From: Schistocephalus solidus
Lineage: Eukaryota; Platyhelminthes; Cestoda; Diphyllobothriidea; Diphyllobothriidae
NCBI GenBank assembly: GCA_017591395.1
Contig: WEDG01011610.1
Span: forward strand, 62,001 to 126,000
Direction: 5' to 3'
DNA: 64,000 bases
Shown here piece by piece: positions 37,401 to 49,400 of the stretch (positions are counted from its first letter, which is position 1; every line of letters begins with the position of its first letter). Both the position numbers and the translations under genes were made by a program. The notes beneath the pieces were generated by a model that made no database searches, was not told where the DNA came from, and was given only the letters and a program-made list of their open reading frames with translations.

Positions 37401-40400
37401 TCAAACCTTGAATCTGGAGATAGAGTGAAACGCTTTACTATTGATCCATAGGCTGTGCATGTTTCGTAAACAGATCGGTGAGTGCCACGCTATCTTATAG
37501 GCACATGACTCAATGGTAGAGTGTTACTCTTTGCTAATAGAAGACAAGAGGTGAGTACCAGGAAGAATTCACAAAAAAGGAGACACGATCGCTAGAACAA
37601 AAGCTTTATAAGATTGACGTTTCAGATTCTCTCTCGAACCAATCATCAGAAACAGTCGCACAAAAGGGTAATAGGGGACATAAGGGGCGCAGTATTTATA
37701 GGGCGTAGTTGCCAGGCCACCACACGCTTATTATATTTGGCAGTCCTAGTGGTCCTTACCGGGGAGCGTTGTTTATGGGATGATTGCTCGTTGGTCCGTG
37801 CTCGAGTCGTTAATGGCCGTTATTTCCTCACCGTTTTAGGTCAATGGCGTGACGATTACTCGGCAATTTAGCCCGCTGCCACCCGGACTTTCGATTATGC
37901 GCATTCTCCCCACGTGGCTTTTATTTTTTGTCCAGGCAAAATCGCAATACAGAATATGGAGACGGCAGATCATTGTACCTGGTAATTGAATTCGTGCCGC
38001 CAAACCACAACTCAAGCAGATCCAGTAAACGATTAACGACGCTTTTCTGCCGGATTCGTTAAGCGGATCTGGGGCAATTGCGGACAAAGCAGTTACGTCG
38101 GAGAAATTGAGAGACTACTCCGAACGCGAATTGCCGAGCATGCATCAGTTGTGAGGAAGAGGAATGACGCTAACTCCCAAAACGCTGAACGTTTAACAAG
38201 AAGGGGCCACACTTTCAAGTTTGATGAGGCCGAAACTCTCGCCAGAGGTGACTAACGCATAAGCCGTGAGCTGCGGCACGCATTCAATTAACAGGCGTAA
38301 TAATCTTCCAGTCCATATTCTGTGTTGCGATTTTGCCTAGGCAAAGAAATAACAGCCACGCAGGGAGGATGCGCATAATCGAAAGTCCGGGTGACAGCGG
38401 GCCGAAATGCCAAGTAATTGTCACGCCAAGGATTGACAATGGTGATGAAATCACGGAAATTATTGACTCAAGCACGGACCGATGAGCAATAATCCCATCA
38501 ACCATGACCCCTCGGCAAGGACCACTATGACTGCCAAATAAAGTAGGCGTGCGGTGGCCTGGCAAACACGTCCTATAAATACTGCACCTCTTTGTGGCCT
38601 CTATTACCTTTTTGTGCGATAGTCTCTGAGAATGGGTTCGAGAGAGAATCCGAAACGTCAGGATAATAAAGCTCTTGTTCCAGCGATCGTGTCTCCGTCT
38701 TCGATAATGTTACAATCAATCATCAATGATCCAGGTTTCGAATCTCAGGTGCTCCACTTCTGAACGCTTTGTCTTAACAATGTCGTGGCTGCTATTGGAA
38801 GAAACCTGGTCCCTCAAAAGATAGCAGGCACATTAATGTAACTGACGTTGAACATGAGATCATTTTCAAATCTATTAATTTCATGAAATACGAGTCAAGA
38901 TATATGAGCGAAAATTGTTTCAAACCTTGTAAAAAATTAAATGAGAATTACACTACACCTCTCTTGGCTTTTGTGATGTAATAAAATACCCAAAATTTGC
39001 ATTCAACTTTACAGACGCAGACGCAAGCTAAGCGGAGCTCGATTTTGTCGACAATGAAAGGTCCGAGAGAGAATGCAAAGCGTAATGTTTAAGTCACTCT
39101 TTGCAAAAGAATTAATGTAAAAACTTGTATTTTCTTCTTCTCATTTGTACCTCATGCTTATCAAAAAGTCGGTCTTCTTTTTCTTGGCTTGCAGTTAGTG
39201 TATTATTACTTGACACATGAAAACAACCTTTAAAAACTACCTGCTGTTTCTAGGAATTAATGTCATGAATCAATTGCATTGACATTATTTATACTTTATA
39301 AGACCGTTTCCTATGGTGTCAGAAATGTATTGTATTCTGCTAACTGCATTAAGAAAATGGTTTTAGTTTGCTTCATTTTAATCAGATAATTGTGATCTAC
39401 CACTCTGGATCTTATAAACATTTTGCATGCTTTTTATGGTTCTAAATAGGGTAAGATTAAATTCATTGTATATAATATTTTAATTCTATCATATAATTGG
39501 ACACTTGAAAGCCAACCGATTGGAAAATCTATGGTCAATTCTGCTTTTAATCGGCTAATTTCATTGCAGAAGCAGAAACTGGAATCTGATTGGGGGAAAA
39601 CGGAATCAGTCTTTTTGCAGGGATTTCTGCAATGGGAGGACAAGGCAGACGATAAAATATTCGGGCCGCAAAATAGAAGCAATCAAACTAGGCAAACATT
39701 CCATCTAAGCAAATCAGCCGTGTCATAAAAGAACATCGTAAATAAGAAAGGTGTGATCGTATGCTACAGCAGAACACGTTTAGTCATCTAGTTATCATCT
39801 TACCTCAATTAATAACGTCCTGTTATTGAGGAGTTTGTTGTAAGCGTCAGCAGGTAACTGACTCCACACAGCATCTGGCACAACAAAATAGGTTGCGTAA
39901 AGACCTTGGCCCTGGTAGAGCTGTGAGATTAGGGAGGTGTAGGTTGGGTCACCACTGGTCATGAGAACTTTCCAGAGTGCAAGCGTTTTACTAAGAAAAA
40001 TAAAAAGCAGTTTTATTGAACCTCAAATTGCATTTCATAAATAGGTTTAAGGGTAGCCTGTGCAGCCACCGGATTGTACTATAGTAAATCAACTGGGTTT
40101 AGGAATATAAAAGGCAGTCGGATATGCTTCACCACTACGGGCTCCGGTAATAGGGTTTGGTTTGAATATATAGTGTCCTTAGCGGCAGCTAAATCTACTT
40201 ATTTTTCCCTCACAATTTTATCCGCAAAGAGTTTCTCAAGCAGTAAGTATCATAGTTTAAAACAGTCGGTCCTAAAGGACTCAAAATAGCGTACACTGTC
40301 AAACATATCGACAGGTACGGCTGTTAATTTGCGACTGAAATAGAACCAGTGATGTTTCTGCTCTGTGACCTTGCCTCAAATAATTCACACCGCGCACTAA

Positions 40401-43400
40401 CTAATTTACATGTTTGTACTATTCTTGTTCACGTGAATCTTTATGGACGCTTATTTTAATGTGCTAAATAAAACAACAACAGCCAACTTCAACCCGCATG
40501 TTGGACGTCTTCGGTTTTTGCTGCTGCATGTCACCACTGCTCTCTTTATTGTACTGATCTCTCTCAATTACGTGCAATCAATTGCAACGATCGATCTTCC
40601 TTTCTCGATTGCATTCTACCGAATGCCGTCTCAATTGAACTCCTGACCCTGCTCCTCGTCCTTGATGCATAGCTTTCTGGATCTAGTTCAGAGTTCATAA
40701 CAATCCTCAGCAACACTTGCTATTTAGAAGCTGCGTTTTTCGTAAGTCTGCATTCCAACAATCCAGTGACATTTACCGTCCTTTTGTCGTTTGTAGTTTA
40801 GACACAATTTCCCACTTAGCGTTAGTTTATTTTGTACACATTGGTTCTTAGCAGTTTTGACCCTTGTCTACACTACACACGCCTCTCCAGCTATCGTCTG
40901 GAGCCACAAGAACCAAAAAAGGAAAATCGAAACTTCAACCTACCTAAATGTTGGTGTAGCTTGGAGATACTCATAGAAACTCTTCCCTTCTTGAGGATAG
41001 TAGACTACTCTGTCCATTATCTGAATGATCCCATTGGTGGCCGTTATGTCCGCCTCGACAACTTTTGCGTCGTTAATGAAGTAGACATAGGGTAGTTGGG
41101 GCTGAAAACAAATAAAACGATCGTTAATTTTGAAAAGCCATTCTTCCTTCATTGTGAAGAAAAGTTTCTTAATCCAAAGACATTTCCGCATTCTCAAAAC
41201 ATGAAATACTTTGCGATTCGCATTTTTTTGCCTTTATAAAACGGTTTCTTTCTCCACTGCCAGTTATATTTCGTCCTCAGTAAGTGACCTGAAATAAATT
41301 CTTTTTTCTGTTTTGGTGAAGTGTGTTCAAAGAAAAAACATTTCTTATTAATAACTAATATTTTAAATACTTAGCTATGTTTTGTTACATTTCAGTGGTT
41401 TCTTTAACGCAGAATAACTGTTAGGGATGTATGGGGGTCATTTTGGGTGCCAAAAGCTATTTTTACAAATTTCATTGGTTTATATCGGTCGAGTTACTAA
41501 CTGTGTATGGCGGCTGCAGGAATACTTCTCAGCAACAAACCAGTTTACAATATTAGCAACATCAAAGAGAAGTCAGTAAAGTGCGTTGTACGTTTTAATA
41601 CTGTAAGATTTTCGAAAAAAACCAAGATAGTCAGCCCGTTAGCTACAGATGGCAGGGTAGGATACAAAAATGGTCCTTGTTCTTATCTATCCACTTTCGA
41701 AAGTGTTAAATTATTTATTTCGTTCTTTGTTCAAAATATCATTATCCGCGTTACGATCACTGCTAAGGCATTTTTTGGCTTTAAGTTAAGTACGAAACAT
41801 TTACTTACTTTTGTGTATACTGTTTTTAAATTAATATCTTCTTATCGATGTATGATAAGAATAGTCTCCTAATTTCAAAACGTTATCAATCTGGCTCAAA
41901 TTGTTTTTCCTACTGACTAGAAAGAATATTTATGAGGCTTTTTTGTACAATATCTAGGATTTGTCTCGTTTGCACAGATACTTTAAGCTCACGATGGTTT
42001 TCACTCAGAACCGATTGAAACCCGTTATATAAATATGATTTTAGTCAGATTAGGATACATACCTGAAAGCTTGTGCAAAATGTGAAATTAGTGACCAGGA
42101 ACGCTTTTTAATCTGGCAATATTTAAGCATCCTTTTATGTGGATAATCAGGAGAATTGATACACGGGACAATGAATTGGGGTTTTTTCAAACTCTTTGCA
42201 CAACCCTAAGACCTTATTTACGCAGCGTGTTTTCTCAACAAGTATATAGTTAGTCAAAATTTACCAAGCATACGCCAGCCAAGAAGACAGTAAATGAGAA
42301 CTAACTACAGCAAGTGTGCTGAAAATATTAATTAAAACTATCATCAAAGTTACGTTTATAATAAATATAGCTATTAACTGAGACAACCTTATGATGGCAG
42401 ACTTTGTTTAAAATTGTGTTTCTTTGAAAAGTGCTCGTGTTACTCGGAATTCATGATAAATGTTTGATTTTGTAATATAAAAGGCGTAAGGGGTGCCACG
42501 CCTTCCCATTGCTGTGGTTTTCTGCAGCAGTAACAAATTCAGGCTGCCCAATTTGGTTATCTTTGCCTGTGTGCCTTCAGCAGCTCTGTTGACTATTTTT
42601 TAACCATATTCAAGTTAGATTTAAAAGAATTTCCTATTATGGATACTGCCCAAATATGATCCATGAAGAATGTTGTTTTTTCGTATTTATCCGTTCCTTC
42701 TATTAGGTTAGATTCCCTGTCTCATAAATGGCAACCGCAATCCTCATATGTATTTTTGATTCAAAAAAATGGCTATTCAATTAGTATGAAAGTTTGTCAT
42801 TGATTTTTGATGCTCTTATTAATTGAAATATATTTTACAGACCAAACTCACACAAATATTATTTATTGCATTGATCTGATAGAAAAGTGCATTTTTTTCA
42901 AACTTAATAATTGAAGAAATTGTATACTTTGGTGTCAAAAACGTTTCTAAAGTACTAAATAATGTTGAAATCTACCGGCTATTTCCCTTGAATTTACAGT
43001 TTCCAAACTTCATGCTGGAAAAATCACAACTTCCTCTACATTATGAATATGAACACACAAATTTCGTAAAAATGTTGTAATCGATTTCGGTCATAATGTG
43101 TACGTTGTTTGTAACATCGATAACTTGACGGATACGATGTTTTATGAATGAACATAACAAGGACTTTAAAATTTCAGAAGAGTTGTTGGCCAAACTAGTC
43201 TTCTGAATCCTTTGAAGAGAATTTTCATGACTTTAAAAATCTTATAATTAGAAAATTTTTAAAACCGAAAGGAAACATTTCTCCATGTAAAGCATTTTAA
43301 GGAGACAACATTTTATGTCGAACGAGTACAAATATAATATGAGTGTGCATATTTTATGTAAAATATAGCTGATTTAATAAGAGCACCGAAAATCAAGGAG

Positions 43401-46400
43401 AGAACTGCCTACTAATTAAGTAACCATTTTTACAGAGTACACTTATTTCGGGTGAACTTAAAGAAGTTACTTCAAAAGCCGACATCCTACCATAACTTTA
43501 ATATTTTTGTGTTAAACCGCACTAGATGCAATACAACTACCCTACTGAAGTGGTTTTTTAATCGAAAACACGTTTGAGAATGTTGGTTGCCATTTCAAGA
43601 TGTATGGAATCTATCATACTAGAAGGAACTTTTGAAACCATATTCTCTTTGTTGACTCACCAAAATGATTTAACTTGTCTTTCATTTAGTTGTTTCTACT
43701 AGAATTGCATTTTATGATTGGTCAATTTGTGGTAATAAGTTGGCATTGTTGTTAGAACTTTTAATGTTGCTGTACAAATATTTACCAATTTGAATAATGC
43801 GGTATACTTAAGGCTTAAGCTTGGTATCAAACCTCCTTAAAACTATGACTTAAATCAGCTTTTAACTAGGGACATTACGCAAGAATGAGTTGACCATATT
43901 TTTTACTCTTAACAAACCTGCTCAGCAGTGACTTCATAAAACATAGTTCATTTTCCACAGATTCCATTTTTGGGGTCTAACCATTGCAGCTGCGGACTAT
44001 TTTGGCGCAATGTAAGCAGTTTTGAGTGGGCGTCATAGGAGTGCGGCCCTTAACCAAAGGGCCTAGGCACTTAGGGTCAGATTAGAGAAATGAATCCTCC
44101 GTAACAATATATACGGATGGAAGATACTTGCTATGGAACCATTGTCTCCGTTTGCCTAAGTAATATCAAATTATAATATTGCTTATAAGGTAAATTTTCG
44201 AGCGTATATCTAAATCATGTGACTCCAGATTATTGAGGTCAAAAACTTTCGAAGAAGATAACCCGTCATCTCAATTATCCGTAATGCCTGGTCTATGCCA
44301 AACATTTGACTAATGTGAATGCTGTTCAAAAGAGTGGAAAATCCACTCTGATAATTGTGCTCACTTCGAATAATAAACGTTGCGTCTGTTCTAGACATAC
44401 ATTATGCTGAACAGATACTAAAATATTCACTCTAAAGTTAAAACTTAGGAAAGAAAGGATGCTAGGATAAATTGAAGAATCCAAGCCATTAGGTGAGCTA
44501 TGTATCTAAAAGAAAAAGAATAATAGTTCAATGGATCTTACCGAAGAGAAGGCGTATCGTGGGCCTGCGAGCTCAAAATAAACGGCTCCAGTCCCAAAGC
44601 CCACATCTATCAAATTCAGTTTTGTTCCAAGCTGTTGCCAGTTTCCTGTTGATAAGCGGAAGGGAATTGTTCCCTGTTTTGGACCTGCATGTTATATCAG
44701 GAAAAATGCTTTATTCCAAGGTTACACATTGACCCAACATAATCTTTTAGATATTTTTTTGCTGATAAAAATTGCGTAACATTAAGCTTTGTATTTAACT
44801 TATACTCTTTATGCGAAGTTATCCATTTTCGTCAAAACCTGCTGGCATAATTATAGGACTGGTTCCTCAAGTAAGATCAAAAACCGATAACCACACTCCC
44901 AAGGGCTAAAACTGACATATCAAACACTCTTTGATTAGATTCGGTCGCTGGGATGGAAGTTGTTGATTAACCGTTGAATGCGCAAGAGCGGAAGCTTTCT
45001 GTCAAATTGCGCATGGTAAGCCGTCATGTCATTTTGCTAACCTGAAATTGGTTAATCTGAAAAATTACGGAAATTTATGGATATCAAGCAATTCTTTAAG
45101 AATATATCACTGGGTTTCCAAATGATACCGATGAATGAAAGTTTATAGCAACCAAATTGGGCCAGCTTACTCCGATTGCACTGATTGTTTGGGCCATAGA
45201 TGGAATTATTTATTGATATGCTTTTTTCAAAGCTTTTTTACGCTGGGCTGTTGTTGGTTTGCTTGAGGTAAATATATTTAATAAGGACATTGCGCAGGCA
45301 GCGAAATAAACCGAAATCGATTTAAATCGGATAATTTTGTTCTGCGTCTTTTGAATTCGGAAATAATGACGTTTCCCATGGCAACTTCTATGTGGCTTGC
45401 TTCGCCAATTAAACCCTAAATTTTAAAGCAGCTGACCAGGCAGGTTTTATGGAAACCCAATTAATTCTAAGGCACTAAGCAACGACATCCAAGTATTCTG
45501 ATGCAGCTTTGTCATCCTTGTCCAGGGTCGCTGGTAGAGACTGTGTCGTACAAAACTCTTGTTGGATGACGACCATGTAGCGTCCGCAAGTCGTGGTAAC
45601 CCTGGCAACGTTATTTAAGATTCAGTATCGCAGTAATTGTTGGCCGTTTTATCGACTCCTATGCTGTAATATTGGCTAGCCATGCCTGAAACTCTACTTG
45701 CAGCACCATTCGGTATTTGCAAAATTTACTTAGCAGAATTTAATTTGAATATGTTCCTAAACGTCTGTTGACTTAACGTCACACATAGACCATTGAATAA
45801 TGACTTACTTGTTAAATACTGGCCATAAATAACGAATTGTTGCTTCTCCAAGGGAAGAGATGGCCAATCAATTGCTGGCGTCATAGCCATCCAGGCGGTG
45901 TTAGTGGGTGCCAGAACTGACACACAACTCTCTCCATTTTTGCATGTTGAAGAACTGAGTGCTGTGATTTTCGACTCAAGAAGGTGATTGTAAAACTATT
46001 AGTTGACAAGAGGAAGACAGATTATTAGAGTAAACCTTATCAGTGTTTCAATTTTACGCTCAAGATTAGATAAATGCTCAATTTTTCGAGACCCGAAAGC
46101 ATTGTTTGGGTATCGCCTTTGCAGGATCCATTTCAACGCGGGTAGTAAAATTAAAGGACCGGATAAAGGAAGATTTCCAAGAAAAACAAGGGAATATGCT
46201 CCCATTCTGCCTGTATTACTACCCGTTATGAGACTGTCCTCGCAACTTTAAGCCGAACTCTGAGGCACAATGGGATGAGCTTGTCCTATAACTCAATCGG
46301 TGAATGCACTTTTATTATAGAATCGCACAAGTTGAAGCATCCATAAGTGCTTATAACGGAATATTTTTCGAGAGCCCTCATATGCTGAAAACGATATCCA

Positions 46401-49400
46401 ATTACCAAATCAATCGCCTTTTAATTTGTTTTACTTTGGAAAACCTGATTGTACGTATTCTGATCAGATGATTTTGAAAATTGGACAAAAAAGGATGGCC
46501 TATTTAAACGCAATAAAACCAATAGACTGTTAAATGCGTCGAGCTTTTATCGGGAAGGTAATGTCCTAATATTTCAAAAAACTTTTGCATTGGGACTAAG
46601 AAAATAACTTTATTTTTCTTGCATTTATGTCATGAAAATATGAAAGAACCATCAAGTTACATTTTTAAGACCGATCAAAGTTCAATAATTGAACTTCCAT
46701 TACAATGCGCAAACTATTTATTTCTAATGTCTATGAACAATTCAATTTCCCTTAAAATTTTTGGATAGTTTACACACTTTTCAGATGCAAGATGTGCAGT
46801 TTCTCAACAAATGAGGCAAAAAACCTTTAATACATTGGATAACTAGTTTTTCGTGGTCATCCAGTCATAGGCCAGGGAAACAATTGTACTTTTCATCATA
46901 TAACACTACAGCAAGAAGCTCTGTTCAAATCTATGTTAATGTCTGTCTGGATTTTGATTTACTGACAAAAGATTATGAAGTTTTCGGAAAGGAGCATTTG
47001 AGCATCTTCTTTTTCACGTATAATATCTTTCATTTAGTGGGTGCTTGTCACTGCGCGACTGTCTATATGAACTTAAGAAGCGAATTCCAAATCGAAACCA
47101 AACCCTCTGTTAAATCTGGCAGAGGAGATAAATCGGATAAGCTTTCTTCTGTGTGTTAGCAGAAAATCGTATTTTCCCAATTTCGAAGAAACATGTGTTT
47201 ACCAGTACTTTTTAAGGCCTGCGTTACTTGCATTGAAACATTTAATTTACTTGTGATAACCTTCTTTTCCCAAAACCAAGCTTTGGAGGCTATGTTGCCA
47301 GTAAGTACATTCAAAGTTTATAGGTGATCAAAAGGTCTTCTTTTCAAATGCATTAAACTGGCTACAGAACACACTCTCCTTCAAAATCGGGTACAGTCAC
47401 CTTCTAAGTGGGATCGCAACAAACAACCCTGATCACTCCACAAACCAGAGTGGATTCAGTGTAAAGATTCAGAAATAGGTATCTTTCAAATATTGCTACT
47501 TATTTTTTTGCAAAACTGTCTACGACTAAGGTAAACAAGAGTGACTGTGGAATACATTAGATTGGCTAAACCCCTTGGAAATGGAAAGGATTGGATGCAT
47601 TCTAGGCTACATAATTTAATGTGAAATCTGTGTATCTGTTTTATTTTCCTATAAAATAAGTTATTATTGCAGCCAATAAATTTTGATGCCTCCTCTTGAC
47701 AAAAAAATCATCCGAATATTTGGATGAATGAGGAGAGCATGATGGTGTGCAGTATCTGTCGTGACCTACATACTCAAATTTCACACTCTACGCAGCAAGC
47801 AAATGGCTAGGTGCCACTGTCGAAATCTAAGGACAGCTTTCGGTTTCAAACGAGGTTTATCAGGGACCAATCAAACAAGAGAATATTGTGAAAGCACACC
47901 GGATCGTCGATAAAGTAAAGACGCTTAAGTGGAAGAAGAGGTGAAAGGGCGTGGCAATACACCCACTTCTGGGAACGTACTCTGAACCACTTGAACAAAA
48001 CTATACATAAAGGAAGGACGGGGGTAACTAGAGTTTAGCTTCAGGAAATTGTCGAACGTGAGGTAGAGAATGCAATATCCTGATAATTATTTTTTCACTT
48101 AAACCCAACAGACTATTTGTTGATTAATGGACTCATTAATGTGGGAGTTAGGACGACAAGTTCAAAAGCTGGTGCGTTTCCAAACAGTTTCTGAAGTTGA
48201 CTTTAGCGGACTTGTAATGCTAACTAATACTGACACAATACCGGAAGTAAACGCCACTTATTTCTTCATTAAAGGTAAGAATGAGAAAGCATGACGCGGA
48301 TATCACAAATGATGTAGTATCTCGCAATGGTCATTGTTACATTATAATGCATGATTTATGGTGTTGGCTTGCAATTGAGTTCTGCAGTGATTGTTAAATC
48401 TGCGCAAGCAATGTTCAATAAATTGTGAAAAATTGTCTTTAAAGGTAACTGATTTTGCACAATGGTTAGGAGACAACAGAAATAGACCAATAATTTGGGT
48501 CCTTAAGGTGTTTTGGTTGAGAACTCAACGATAATACTGATTACCAGCTCACTGTGAACTGAGGAATATAGCCTACTTTTGTGAAGTATTACAAGTGCCG
48601 TAAAGAACTGTTTCGGACGTAACACACAAAATACTTAAATGTATCAATGTTAAAAAGGATATATTGGATGTTCATAGTTGCCATATTTGTAGAAGAGACC
48701 AAAAATAAAGTGCGAATTAAGGTTGTGGATTTATCCACAGAAAATAAATTAAATGCTTCATAATTTACCTAGCTCATAAATGTGGTCTGTGTATTCCCAA
48801 ATATTGGCCTAAAACGACACAATAAAACTAGTCAAAAACACTCATTTACACACAAAAATGGTCTCCGTTTTCCAGAATACAGCTTTGGGGTGCTTTATTG
48901 GAGAACGGATAGAACAATTTTGAAGGGTCAAATCTTAAACTCCTGACTCAAGTAAACCACTTCGACTTCTATTAAGGAACTTATTTTGTAAATAACCTCA
49001 CATTTAATGTTTTCTTATCTTAAGTTTTTTCGTTATACTAAAGTAAGCGAACAGTATGAAAGCATTAAGATAACAATTTATACATGAACGAAATCAAGCA
49101 CTGTTGGATTTAGTTTTCCTTGTGATTGCATTCAGTATTTGGCTCCAAAACACACCCTGTCTTGCAAGGCTTGTTCTCCTTGTATAAAAATATTCAGGTT
49201 TTCATGTAGTTTTCGTATGGTAAATCACAGACGCCTACCCTCTTAACATTGTCTGGAACTATTTGATGTATTATTTTCTTATTCAACCTTTAACCTTTCT
49301 CTACAATGATTCAGACCGCGCCTAGGCTGTTTTTATCGCTAACATACAAACAAGCCTTTTGCGAGTGACCGAGATGCTGTTAATGCGCTCTAAGCCACGA

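Larger units (their letters stand above)
37579..38696 (+). mobile_element. Penelope-like element derivative with 420-base inverted arms around a GIY-YIG remnant
   Basis: The left arm (37,579-38,000) is the reverse complement of the right arm (38,273-38,696), with scattered mismatches. Shared landmarks are GGAGACACGATCGCT, GATTCTCTCTCGAACC, GCAGTATTTATAGG and ACCCGGACTTTCGATTATGC. The core (38,001-38,272) encodes on plus NCGQSSYVGEIERLLRTRIA followed by EHASVVRKRNDAN and GHTFKFDEAETLARGD, with a stop at 38,253-38,255. This is the end of a PLE GIY-YIG endonuclease (C..YVGETGRLL.TRI.EH). The RT is absent. PLEs are known to carry LTR-like repeats in direct or inverted arrangement, and this copy would be an internally deleted example. 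It lies in fasciclin intron 5. Confidence 0.78.

Noticed and set aside
41507..41872. 121-codon plus-strand frame as a nested gene
   Set aside because: It lies inside a fasciclin intron, has no recognisable motif and is of a length expected by chance in AT-rich DNA of this size.
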